A stretch of DNA of 64,000 bases from positions 57,501 through 121,500 of the forward strand of contig JAXCGZ010003869.1 in assembly GCA_037179515.1 (NCBI GenBank), read 5' to 3'. Below the pieces are notes generated by a model. The model ran no database searches, had not been told where the DNA came from, and was given only the letters and a program-made list of their open reading frames with translations. The translations under genes and the position numbers were made by a program. Of the stretch, positions 38,800 through 54,593 are shown one piece after another (the stretch's first letter is position 1; every line of letters starts with the position of its first letter). The DNA comes from Halocaridina rubra (lineage: Eukaryota > Arthropoda > Malacostraca > Decapoda > Atyidae).

Positions 38800-40860
38800 C
38801 AATTCTCATGTTGGTTAGGACTTATCAACATATTATATATATGACAAGAAAAAAATCTTAATAAAGCAAGACCCAATCACGTTGGCTATCTATTATTTAA
38901 AATAATTTATATACCACATAATACCATTGCATACAAGCTGCTGCTCTTCTGTTTATAACTTGTTTAAATGATGGATTGATCTTGTAATAAACTACAAATG
39001 CATGACTCCATTTGATTATTGTCTATTATCAGGCACTTTAGCCATTACCAAGGGATTTATTGTAATACTGAGGGGAAAAGCACTCTCATTCATGACACTG
39101 AACTATTTCAAATTGCTAGAGTCGAAAAGTATAAAGCAGAAACAATATATATGCACAAAGCCTTCAAAATATAAAACAATTTTTTTTACATGAAATGTCT
39201 TTATTGAAGTGATCCGTAGTGACTCAAATCTACAAAATATGAAGGGTAGGTGGTGGTTTTAAACACATTCACGACTAACAGATATGACAATTAACGAAAC
39301 AGCTAGAGCAGAGTTAGCCCCATCAGGAGCTGGAAAAAACATAATTCATGAAAAGGAGAATAATGGGAAATACAACATTAAAGGTATTTAAGAAGTAAAT
39401 GAATGGAGGTTAAAAAAATGTGAATAGTGATGGGTTAATGAACAATTGTGAAATTATGAAAAACCTGGATCGAGATGTGATGCACACAAATGAGCAAATT
39501 AAATTAAACAAAATTTTCATCTCCACATAAGGATTACACTTGTACAAGGGAAAGATAAAGGAAAGAAGTCCATCTGTAAGAAAACTTGACTAGAAAGTTT
39601 TATGGACAAGAAGAAAGAAAAAAAAATGTGATAAAAAGAGAACAGATTCTCTATGACAAGTTTGTAAAGTTGAAGATCATACATGATATAATCCCTCTAG
39701 CCATAGAATAGCATCAAATTTGGAAAAAAAAATTATGTAAATATACAAAAGCATAAAAAAAAAAAATTTGCAATGTGTGCTATTTCTTGTGAATTATGCA
39801 AATGACATATGAGATTCATCATTATGCACTACAGCGATGATAAATGTATTCTATTTATTCTCATATGTGAATGAAATAAAATCGACAGTCAAAAGATGTG
39901 AATGAATGAATGAATGAATACAAGATAGAGATTACACAAGATCTTACCCTGTAGTAAGCAATAATGCTATCAAAATATTATAAATCTTTCAAACACAGTA
40001 CTATAAAAACCTGGTATTATGCAACAGGGTCTTTACATACCGGTGATGTAAGGAAGTTTACAGTTACAATGGTAAAACTTATGTGAAAATGCAGCATCAC
40101 ATTAAAAAATGTAAATAATTTACATTGGCATCTTCAGATTCAAGGCATGTTCATGACACAGTCAGTATATTTTAAATACATAAGTGAAAAATTTTGTTGT
40201 TGGAAACAGATTTTGCTAGACCACAACAGTCCTGTCCAGTTTTGAAATTTAACTGCAGATTACAGCCTACTAAAGTTTCAAAGAGAGCAAATGTCAATAA
40301 ATTATCAATATTGTCTCTTAAGCACTCCTCCAAAGGAAAGTCTCCTTTCAATTTTTTTTTTTTGGTCTAACTATATCGTAAAGTACATGGCTAATGAACC
40401 TTTTTAACTCTTGATGATAATACACAGTTTGGGAAGAATAAAGCCATCTTTTAAATAGAAACTAAGTACAGATGCAATAAAAAAACAGGAAGACACTGCA
40501 TAATGCAGCAATATTGCAGTTAGCTTTTTTTCCCAAGTTGTGGACATACTAATACAGATCTCTTTCTTAAGAAGTCAAAAAATAATCACTAACACTCTAC
40601 AGGTAATTTTTTTTTTTTTTTTTGGTCAAAATAGAAAGCTCTTCATTACAAAAAATTGTAATGTTGTCATAAGGGTGTCCTCATGTAATAAAAGATATCA
40701 AGTCGTGATTAACAAACCCTGTTCACATTTCAGCCTTACTTGACATTTAAAAAAAAATTGAGAGAAATAAATATAACGCTAATATGCATATGCTAAAATT
40801 TTGATGCATCAAAGAGCAAGGCTTATAGAAATCTTTTTCATACTTCATTTCCATGTACCG
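38800..40860. other. AT-rich region, no gene recognised
   Basis: Apart from the 192-bp duplication copy (39316-39507) nothing is recognised. It contains AATAAAG on the minus strand near 39200, which could be a poly(A) signal but has no supporting gene. Confidence 0.4.
39316..39507 (+). repeat. 192-bp exact direct duplication, second (probable source) copy
   Basis: Embedded in AT-rich DNA with no recognised element boundaries, which suggests this is the ancestral location and the copy at 37808 is derived. Confidence 0.95.
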
Positions 40861-43190
<2,330 letters not shown>

Positions 43191-43192
43191 TA

Positions 43193-43196
<4 letters not shown>

Positions 43197-43285
<89 letters not shown>
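43197..43285. repeat. (TA)n at the right end of Tigger 1
   Basis: Begins 6 bases beyond the right terminus (43190). Confidence 0.98.
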
Positions 43286-43287
<2 letters not shown>

Positions 43288-43289
43288 CA

Positions 43290-46200
43290 AAAATGTATAA
43301 TTTTACTGAATCATATACAAACATCTCTCCATAAACATGATTAATCATGGAAACTGATTTTACAGATTACTCGCCCACAATGAATGGTGTTTGAGTTTGG
43401 ATATATACCATGTAATAATTGATCTCCTAAAATATGCTATAATGTACCTATCATTTGTGCAGAATCAGGCTGAAAAAGATTTACCATTAACCTGTTGAGT
43501 TGATTCCAGTCACAAACATGGGCATAATTTGAAAAAAAAAAAATGTAATATGCTTTAAATGAGTTTTTCACCAATCCTGAAGAAAACATATTTCAAAGGA
43601 CTGTATAATAATTAGCATACAGGAGTTAATCAATATCTAATAGTGTATCACTTCATTTAAGAAAATGTAATACAATTTGGAAATATGTTAAAAGAACCAT
43701 ACACATCGTACAAGGAACATATCCTGTTACAGTCGATGTGCAGCCAAAGTATACTGCAATTTAATCAATCACACAAAATCTTTACTTTAGCATTTACTAC
43801 AACTTTTAACCAGGTAATTCCTGTATATTATACATGGCATGACGGTGAACTCATGGCTATTCAGTAGGTGTTCTAGCATCACACCAAACAATTCATAATT
43901 AAATATTTTTGGAATAAAACACAGTGGAAGCTATTGCCCCCTGAAATTTATAATCTGGATCTCATAACTTCAAAAATTTTAAAACTGATGATGTAGCTAC
44001 CAATTTTTTACAGTTTCTGCAAACGAAATCTGCAATGATTTTTTTAAAAATAAATACCAAATGCTAGACTAGATGAATAAAACCGTATTATAAATATCTG
44101 CTGTGGTATCTTCCTGGTGATTATTCTTGCTATCATCACTTGATAGATATATAAGAACACTGAATAAATTTTTCTATCATGAATAAAAAAGAATAACAAT
44201 CCACCACCACCATGTAACCACCAGAGTAACTTTTGCACCTTTAGCCACACACATCTTCATGTACACAAACATCAAGTAAATACAGAAGGGGGGTTTAAGG
44301 AAAGAAAAAAAAAGATGAATCTATAATAAGGATGAATATAAAGAATGATGGATGACTTGAGATGAATAATGCAGATTTTTACATGTGTTAAAATGAAAAG
44401 TAAAGAGCCCAGTATCTGTTATGTATTTATATAACAAAGGTGTCAGCATTTCAAGGTGACCCTGACTTGTGAAATGGGACATACTACTGGTATAGTTTTT
44501 GAGGAAAAGATTTATAATTATGATATATTTATATATATATATATATACTGTATATTATCCTGAAGCCATCACTGGAGTTTTGAAAAAAAAATCCCAACAT
44601 GTAACCTTGTAACAATATGTTAAATCTGAAAAACACTTCAAAGCAGTAAAATTTAAGTGCAATATATTAGTCTTGGCTTTTAGTTCTGTAACTTTTTAAT
44701 TTTTTTCAAATGCAGAAATTTAATACTGATAACATCTGAAGACACTGTAATTTCGCAAGTCTATTCAGTTGTAATTTTCATAGAACTTCTTACTCACTCA
44801 TTTTTATGGATCTTTTGGAAGATAGTTTTGATTTTAGTGTGTGTAAATTGTACACTTTCCATACTTGCAATTTTAGAGGTGGAAAGAAAATGATTTTCAT
44901 GACTTATTGCACTCTAGTCATGTTTTTCTATTCGTCACTTTAATAAAAAATCACTTTAACCATGAGTGCTGCTAGCAATGTCGTGTTTGATATTAAACAA
45001 AAGACTGAAGCATGGATGGAATCCATGTAGAGTATGTATATATATTTATAATTTCACAAAATTCAAATGAAGCTTGGCATAATAACCTGGATCAGCTGAA
45101 GCAGTTCCTTACTTTATTACTACACACGACTGAGATCATTGGCTTCTATTCTAGCTTAATTTAATATCAATAATTTTTTAAACCTCCCATGATGTTCTTA
45201 AACCACTACTCAGTCACTTGCTTATTTGAATTACGCATAAGTAAACCAATGTAACGACTTCGTCACCTTATTACAGTGTCCCTCAATTTTCTTGTTACGT
45301 TTACTAAGAAATACGGGAGATCCTACAGAATCGCGATCAAGAACGCGGTAACTAAATGGATGGATGTGCAGAATAGAACAAGCTCTGCTGATCTCATTCT
45401 GTCTTCGCCAGATGAATGTAGCATAGAATTCTTTCAGGAGTTCACAGATTATTTTACTGAAGTTATGCTTATAAACACTGAGTTTGCTAGACGTTGAGTT
45501 TTCACTAAAGTGTGAAAGCCTCTGGTCGTAGTATCAAGTCTCGATGAGAGTATGTGTAAATCCTGTCACACTGAAAGTTCAGATTATACCCCCAATTGTT
45601 TCTTTGCTTTTTGTTGGGGAACGGCACCCAAGTCATCATCTAATTTTGCCTAGCACACCACAGAAGAATGGACGGGCCAAGGAAGCAGAGGTACCACATT
45701 TTGACGCGGCACATGCATATCCAGTGCCACTTGTGCACGGGGGTAGTGCTTCGACAGCGCATGCTATACATGAGCACTATGAAAAATAATAATAATTTCC
45801 ATAGCAATAACAATAATAATAAAGGAATAAAGATAATGAAAAAGTCTCACAACAACACTGAGTTTCCAAATAGTCTTCATACAGAAGCATAAACGGCATT
45901 CTAGAAGACTAATTCACATGGAATGTCTCAAACAACCAAATATTCCAAAATTTCAGCAGAACATCAAACTCTGTCACTATGTATATACTGCATTAGCTGA
46001 AAAGTAAGAAACATTCGATAAGTTTGATCAAATAAACGGTCCCTTTGATGGTCTACTACATAAACCTAAGTCGATGAATAATAAAATCCACTCTTATGAA
46101 GGAACCTAAACTGAATGTATGTGTATACTTTAGTAACAGTAAACCTAGAGTTTTACATTTCACTAAGTGCATTCTCAAGGAACGTATAACATTATATAAC

Positions 46201-48045
46201 ACAACAGTGATCCGTTAGATTGAGGGCAAATATTTGTTGGGATCTTTTGCTGTCTCTCATCAAGTTTTCATTAAAAACTTGTGGGTGTTGCCTTTGCTTC
46301 TTTTCTAGTACTTCAGGTTGGGCTTCTGCATCAGTGACCTCACCTTCTGGATCCATATCCTAGGTAATGTCTGAGTATCCCTCCATCCCCCAGCAATGGT
46401 ATGAGAGTGGCAGGGTCTTTAATAAATTCAGTTAAATTAATTTAATTTCTTTTGCCATGACCCACACATATACATCTGTTCATAGTCGTTACTGGGAAGA
46501 ACATACAATCCTACATTACAAAGGTCTTCTGTATTATTCTTGCCTTGAAAGTCAAGGAAGAATTTGCAAGCATAGTAAGAAGTCATTGGTTGCACAGAAG
46601 CAGCGCATTCCTTCCCTGTACAGTTTGTGAACAGATATATGTCAACAAATCAGGTAGAGAACTTGATGTGTTGGTTAAAGGACACATTTATGCATGCAGA
46701 AAGCAAGAAAGAAAAAAAATGTGTAGCTGTAAGGCACTGCTGGATCTTATATCTTAAAAATTATGTTAATGAATGTTAATAAGGACATAAAAGTAATACG
46801 GTTCAGGTTGGAAAAGCAGCTGAAGAGCTTTTGAGTAACACTTAACACCTTTGAAAAAAATAAAAAAAAATTTTGCTCTTAGAACCCATACACAAGGAGA
46901 GTACTTTTGAATAAAACTTAATCCTGATAAACTCAATTGGTAAGCCGCTCATATCATTGCCAGAGGATGCCCAGAGAGTACCCAAGATATGTATCTAGAG
47001 TCAATGTCACTACCACAGCAGGCCAACCTGAGGTACTGGAAGAGGACAAAAGGTAGCCACCACAAATTGATGGAAATATATAAAAAGAGGCAGAGGGTCA
47101 CAGAACAAGACCTTGATTCAACACAAACCTATAATTCTAGTATTATTTACTGTACATACACTCCCTGAGATTACACTTAATATTATTACAAAAGTCTTGA
47201 TTTATTGTTGCAGTAATATCTACTTACAAAATGAGTTGTTTCTTCCATTAAAACTTATACTCAAGATGCTTATCATCATATGTAACAACTTTACAGCTTA
47301 ATTCAAATTTAAAAAAGAAAAATTATTAAGTATGACTTCTTAACCATATCATTAAAATAAGAAAGGGAAGCATTAAAAGTAATTATTTCTTTTACACCAG
47401 TAAGCAAATTTAGAGTGACAAAATAGGGCATAAACTACAGAAAAATGAAAAATCATGATTACAGGGTCAAATTACTGCAACAATCGTAGTTATCACTAAG
47501 AAATACGGGGCTGTAGAGTGCAAGGTGAGTAGATGGACTAATAGCTTATATCCCAGTAATATAAATTTCAGTTTGAACAATTAGTTTTTTTTTTGGGGGG
47601 GCCCCCATACACATTGTACTATTATCAGGAAAGAAAAATTCCAATGCATTACTAGTCTAAATAATTATAATTAATTAATTATTGTAATGTATCAGTCCTT
47701 CTGCCAAATGTTTAGGAGCTTACTGTACATTAATGAGACAAATATGATGTATCTTATTCCCCCACAGATAGAACCCAACAATTTTAATTATTTAACACTA
47801 AACGTTTCCCCTAGCCACGTCAGAAACATTGTTGTAGTGAAGTTGCACTTCTCATTTCTTATGTCACAATCATAGCAATCTTATTAACATTTAGAGACAT
47901 GGTCTTATGAATGAAAGAATTTACATATCACAAAATTAGCTGCTAATGAAATATAACTAACAAAGGGCATACAACTCAAAGCCTTAACAAAACATTTTAT
48001 CATGAAAAACACAGGAGAAGAATACAGAAATATATTGCAATAATT
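43290..48045. other. AT-rich region downstream of slmb, possible 3' UTR
   Basis: About 4.7 kb between Tigger 1 and the slmb stop, unusually poor in recognisable transposons. Apart from the small frame at 46192 I see no coding sequence. It could be long 3' untranslated sequence or a final intron. The sequence alone does not decide. Confidence 0.4.
46192..46356 (-). CDS. Unrecognised 54-codon reading frame
   Basis: Begins MDPEGEVTDAEAQPEVLEKK, is acidic then basic, and stops with TAA at 46192-46194. An AG (reverse complement ATTACCTAG) lies just upstream of the ATG. I do not recognise a family. It could be a chance frame, a transposon remnant, or a 3' exon. It does not fit slmb, because exon 11 would leave in phase 2 and this frame needs phase 0. 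Confidence 0.2.
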   Translation of the reverse strand: MDPEGEVTDAEAQPEVLEKKQRQHPQVFNENLMRDSKRSQQIFALNLTDHCCVI

Positions 48046-48210
48046 TTACCTTGCATCCCCTGTAGGTGTTCCATTACATCCATTAGTCTGTGCAGATCCA
48101 TCCGAAGGGGAACAATTCAAGAAATCCCATATGAGTATTGTGTCATCATGAGATGATGAAACTATTTGGAACTCGTCAAACTGCAAACGAAACACTCGTC
48201 CGGAATGTTC
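48046..48210 (-). CDS. slmb: slmb coding exon 11 (last WD40 blade and C-terminus)
   Basis: The acceptor is CCTTCTTCAG. It encodes [40 protein letters not shown] and [14 protein letters not shown], then a TAA at 48046-48048. The last codon and stop (AGGTAA) double as a potential donor, AG|GTAAAA at 48050/48049. The transcript may therefore splice on to a further 3' exon. I could not find the vertebrate-type end (SRTYTYISR) downstream. The nearest canonical poly(A) signal on this strand that I noticed is at 47201-47206; its use is uncertain. Confidence 0.9.
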   Translation of the reverse strand, partial: EHSGRVFRLQFDEFQIVSSSHDDTILIWDFLNCSPSDGSAQTNGCNGTPTGDAR

Positions 48211-50179
48211 CTGAAGAAGGTTTCAAGCAAAAAAAAGGTTAACAGTCTGTAACAGAAGTCAGAGGCAAGGACTCGTGATAACACTGAAGCCCAACCCATA
48301 TACAGTACCTCCCATACAGCCCAAGCCCCCTGTCAGATCAAGGTGATCCAGTGATCTCCCGGCAATGGCTAAACAATCAGGTAGATCTACAGGAAATAGA
48401 TTCCTCAATTTATTGCCCACTTTAATCGGCAACGATATGAGAGCTAATCCAACTCCGGAACAAGATTGGACCTGGAGCCAGTATATTACAAGCTCCAGTT
48501 ACTACCACTGTGCCACTATGAAGCCATTATTTTAATAACTGTAAATATCGATCATACTTGTCAGTGTGATGTTCTGCAAGAATGTCACATATTATAGAAA
48601 TGAAAAATACTTAATAACATTGCCTCCTTTATACTTAAAGTATTTTGTTGAACAGAAAAATACAGATTTATCAAAGCACTTTATGTGTACATTTAAAAGA
48701 TGAAAGGAACATAAAAGAAACAGAGGCCATCCTTATGCATTAATACATTTTATATGCATACATGAATCTCATGTACTGCATTGCTCCTACTGTTCAGATA
48801 TCGCCAATAAAATGTTAACCATATACCGTACTACACACTGTGTATACTAAATTCCCTCAAAACTCTTCAGCACAGAATTTTTTCTTCTACGTACAATGTA
48901 TACAGATAACGTGATTTTTTTTAATCAAGTTCAAAAACACCATCAAAGAAAAAGGATAGGAAAATAGATATTACTTACAACTAGTGTTCGAAGACAGAGG
49001 GTTCCTGCTGGAGCTCTTGGATCTAATGCTGCCTGGAGATCCCATACTTTGATTTTTCTGCAAAAATTAATATAAATGGATAACAATTTGTGATACAATG
49101 TGATCGATTTTACATCACAGACTCCATTTTCTACTAAGGGCTGGGACGGTGCCTTCTTGCGAAGCACTTTGGTATTGGCAGGTGTGATCGTTACTCTCAG
49201 TGAATGCCCTTTCTGACCTCACTGTGGTGGGCCACAACTCTTCAACATGACTAAAAGTCACGAATGCTACCACTTTGCCACAGTGACCATTACAATAATT
49301 CGTGCTGCAATAACTAAATGAGGTTAATTCAATTCTTTCTAAGACTTATAGCTACAGTAGAAACAGCAAGCTGATTAAATATATGAAACTGCCATATATC
49401 AGTATAGAAAATCAGATCACAACAACTTCAACCAATGGTGATATAACTGGTGAGAATTCAATCTATATCACAAAGATATACAAAACAACACATTGCAGTT
49501 TATTATAAACCAGTTCTAAGAAGGGTACCTCTTTATACCCATAAGGCAGTCACTTAAAAAGAATAGACAATAATGATGAAATACTAAACATAGTACAGTT
49601 TATTCAGCTTGAACAATTGTAACATGAATAGAATATTTGATATCAACAAAAACCCAAGGGAGATCAGACATATCTCTTCATTAAAATAAAATATGAAAAT
49701 GAAAATACACTACTAGCTTATTTAAAAATGAAGGAGAGGGAGGCTTTGTATTTGTGAATATCCAATACATAAACGTTACTTCTGAAGATAATTTAGCATC
49801 AACAACTAGCAAATCTGCATGTATATTATGAACATATTAACAAGCTTCAACAGACATTCAATAATAATAGATATATGACGTCTTACTATTTAAGTACAAC
49901 AACTGAATAAAGATGACCAAATACACTGGACTAAATAATAAGGATACTAAAAAAGGTCAAGTGGACAGGTAAAATAGATAATAAAGTTTATAATAGCAAT
50001 GGGAAGGAAAACTTACCCATCATATGCCCCTGACACTATCCTTTTAGTATCAAATCGTATACAACGGACTAGCTCTTCATGACCTTCTAGAATTCTTAAA
50101 CAAGCACCACACTCAATATCCCACAGTCTGCAAAATAAGAAGGTTAATAAGTTTGAGCAGGTAACAAATTTTTTAAACA

Positions 50180-50210
<31 letters not shown>

Positions 50211-53200
50211 TTTTGGTAACCGACACTGGGACAGGATAATAAAACTACCCTCATCAATACAGGCCCGGGTACGAGAAAACATTAAGACGAAGGAAAAAAA
50301 AGGTTATGGACAAGGCAGAGATGAGGTACTGATACACAAAGGAGATGGACAGACTGAAAAAATAGTCAAAGTACTGAGGACCTGGAGGAATGGAGGATTA
50401 GGCGCTGATATGACAATATATCCGCTTATTGCGGGAAGATAGGTTATAAGAATGCACCAACCAATCCGCAAGCTACAAATCTCCACAAAGTATTTGTGAG
50501 ACAAGGCCGTTTGGTGAGTTACGCAGGCTCGGAATTGGGGGAGGGATGCAACTTGCCAACTCATCAGAGCAGCGATATAAAAGAGAAAGGGTTGATACTT
50601 GCGGCGAAGAGAAAAGAAACCAGATTAGAAGAGAAGGATCATCAATGAGTCTAATTGCCTTAGATTCAACCCTATCAAAGAGATAAGTATAAGAAGAAGC
50701 ACCCCAAATGTGTGGGCATTATTCTAAGGAAGGATGGATAAGACCTTTATAGATTTTAAGTAACTGTAAAGAGGAAAAGTAATGACAAAAATGAAACAGA
50801 ACCCTCAGTTTTTTGGATGCAGATATATAAATTTGGATTATGCGATTCCTCCAAGACAAGTTAGAGGCTATATGGATTCCTAATATGTTGACTGAATTAA
50901 CAGGGTAAATATCGTTAGTTTCGAAGACAACTGGGCTATCAGGAGGAGAGGTAGATAGAGAGAGAACCAGAAACTGTCTTGGAGGCATTATATTTAACTT
51001 AATTTTGGGTGCCCTATGCTGATATCCTCTGCAAATCAGAGTAGAAGATAGAATGATACAAGACTGATTATGAGTAGCAGATGAAGGTTGTGCAGAAAAG
51101 GCAGAGGAAAAGTGAAGGGTAGAATCGTCGGCGAAGGTGTGAAGATGAGAGAAAGAGGGGGATTGTAGAAGGTCATTGATGAAGAGAAGGAACAGAGTGG
51201 GTGAAAGAAAAGAGCCCTGTGGAACACCACTTGTAAAAGAGAATGGGCTAGATGTTGCATCGTCAACAACTAAAGATATAAAACTGGAAATCGGAGAAAG
51301 AGAAGGGGTAAAGCTATAGGCATGGAGTATGGCAAACAGAGCCTTGTACCAAACTCGGTCAAAAGCCTTAGAGATATCAATGGTGACAACAAAGGATTCC
51401 CTATAGTTCCTCAGAGAAGATAACCACACATGAGGAAGATAGAACAAGTGGTTACCAGTGGATCTTCCTTTGCAGAAGCCTTACAGGTGATCGGAGGTAA
51501 ATGAGTTAGATTCAAGGCATTTCAAGAAGCAAACTTTCAAAATTGAGCAGTCACCCTTCTTAGGAACAGGTTGCACTAGAGTATGCTTCCAAGATGAAGG
51601 ATAGATACTAGTTGACAGAATGAGGCGAAAAAGACGGCAAAGCACGGAAGCCAGTTCATCCACAAAGTTCTAAGGAATCTTACAGGGATACCATCGGGAC
51701 CAGATACTTTGTTCGTCTTTAGTGAGCAAAAAACCTAATGAACTTTGCGTGAAGAAAGGATAAGGGAGGGTATAGGCCTAGAGAGGGGTAAAGATTGAGG
51801 GACAGGTGCGCTGGACTCGTTTATAGAAGAGTAGGCAGAAAAATGAGAGCCAAAGAGAGTGGCTTTGTCAGTGGGAGAGCAAGCTATAGAACCATCAGAA
51901 CGAATGAGAGGGGGAAAACTTGAGTTACATGAGTTTTTGGCTAAGGACCAGAAATATTTGTCAGTGGGAGAGGAGTTAAGGTCATCAACTTTTCTTTTTA
52001 TAAAGGAAGCCTTAGACCTTCGAATCTGAGCAGTACAGCAATTCCTAGCTACGATAAAAGCAATGCAAGTTAATTCAGAAGGAGAAGCTTGGTATGACTG
52101 GTGTGCCCGAGCCCTGAACAGCCATGAAGAGGCAAGGTCAAACCAAAGTTTAGAGGGAGAAAAAGTTTTTGTAGAGGAGGGGATGCACGCGTCCCATCCC
52201 GAGGTTATGATCTCTGTAACTATTAGGGCTACCTGATCAGGGCGTCCTCGTATAACGTCGTTCCGAGTTACATCGTTTCGCCATTACGTCAGAGGCCAAC
52301 AAAGAATTACAAAATTAATTTTTCAATCTACCTGGATGATGCAATAAATTCAAACTGCACGCACTGAACAGTTTGTGAGCGTGGCAGACGAATACACAGA
52401 AAGCAGCACTACTGTATTCATATTTATCAAGTTATTCGAAATAGTTTGTTGAGCGTAGTGTAAGAATACAGTGTCACGTGGCATTAGAAGAGCAAGAACA
52501 ACAGCTCAGTTTATTCCCATCTGCCATATTATGCCTATTGTTTTTGTCAGCGCTCTCGTTGGGTTTGCTCATTACTGACATTACTATGCCTCCCAAGCTT
52601 GTTAGTGATAGTTCTAATGGCAGTACCACTAAGAAATGCCATCACCATGGAAATTAAAATTGAAGTAATAAACCGTGGTGAAATGAGAGAATCTTCTACG
52701 AACATTGGCCGCAATTTCAGATTAGCCCGTATGACCGTGGCCACAATCATCATAAACAAATGATCTTCTTGCTCTTCTAATGCCACTTGACACTGTATTC
52801 TTACACTACGCTCAACAAACTATTTCGAATAACTTGATAAATATGAATACGGTACTGCTGCTTTCTGTGTATTCGTCTGCCACGCTCACAAACTGTTCAG
52901 TGCGTGCAGTCTGAATTTATTGCATCATCCAGGTAGATCGAAAAATTAATTTATTAATTATTTATTGGCCTCTGACGTAATGGCGAAATGATGCAACTCG
53001 GAACGACGTCATAGTTCTGATGGCAGTACCACTAAGAAATGCCATCACCATGGAAATTAAAATTGAAGTAATAAACCGTGGTGAAAAGGGAGAATCTTCT
53101 ACGAACATTGGCCGCAATTTCAGATTAGCCCGTATGACCGTGGCCACAATCATCATAAACAAATGATCGAGATGGAGATATTCCTAGTGCTTTGGCTTGA

Positions 53201-54507
53201 AGACCAAAATTGACGGTGTATCTCAATAAGCCTTATGCTTATACAGGAATAGGCTAAAATATTGTTTGAAGCCTTGAAAAGAGAAAAGGGGGAAAGACGA
53301 GCAAGTGAAGAGTTTGTGGATAGTAGAGGTTGGTTTAATCAGTTTAAGGCTCATGCTAATTTGCATAATGTAAGAGTGCAAGGTGAAACTGCTAGTGGTG
53401 ATGAGATAATAAGTGAGAGGGTAACCATGCCAATCAGGTATTCAACATGGAAGAGACTGGTTTATTCTGGAAGTGTATGCCTAGTCGTACATACACTGCC
53501 AAGGAGAAGACAGTACCAGGCCATAAAGTCAGCAAGGAGAGACAGACTTTGCTTTTCAGGGCTAATGCTGCTGGAGACTGTAAGCTGATGGCAGAAAACC
53601 CAATGGCACTTAAGGGCATTTGGAAGGGTCAACTACCAGTCATCTGGGAGTAAAACAAGAAGGCTTGGATTACTCTTCAAATATTGGAGGACTGGTTCAG
53701 CAACCATTTTATCTGAAGCGGAGAGGTACTGTAATTCTAAGGGTCTGCCCTTTATGGTACTGCTAAAGCTGGACAGTGCCCCTGGTCACCCTACCCATAT
53801 GGATGACTTTCATCCTAATGTAAGGGTGGTTTATCTTCCACCTAATACCACTTCCCTGTTACAGCCAGTGGATCAGGGGGTCACTGCCTCTTTCATGTAT
53901 TCACTGGCAGAGGAATTGTTGGCAAAGCTCAAGGCTCAGGACCCCAACGTTGCCAAGTATAATAAGGCCGAAAAAGGGCTCAATGATGCCCTGCGGTTAC
54001 AAGGAAATATATGAAGAGAAGAGGGCATCCTTCCAGACTCGGTTTGACCAATTCATTGCGAAGGTAGAGTCCCCATCAAATAATCCTATGCCCTCTACCT
54101 CTATAGACTCACCTGCCCTAGTGCCTCCATTATGTTTTTTTTTGCCTCTCCAGACTCACCTGCCCCAGTCTCCTAAGCACCTGCCTCTAAAGCTTCCACC
54201 TCCCAATAAGCCAGTCTCTCCCCTTCCAGTGCAAGCCGACCACACAAGATAAGCAATAATGCATTGTACTGTAGTGTAATATTACTATTGATGCATTCTT
54301 AAGGCGAGTTATACTATTAACTTTAGCTTTAGTATTATTGTTATCATAGATTAAGAACTTATATATTCCAATGTTTTAAATTATATATTTTAAACAAAGG
54401 TTGGGGGAGCTAGGTTCAAAGTTCAAATATAGGTAAGTTCCAACATACGTCGATATCCAACTTAAGTAGCTGTTCGGAACTGAACCCTGATGTTAAACGA
54501 GGACCCC

Positions 54508-54593
<86 letters not shown>

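Noticed and set aside
45511..45560. Minus-strand RIYTYSHRDL as a remnant of the vertebrate-type SRTYTYISR end of beta-TrCP
   Set aside because: Only four residues agree, the acceptor is poor, and the peptide continues for 12 more codons. Not convincing.
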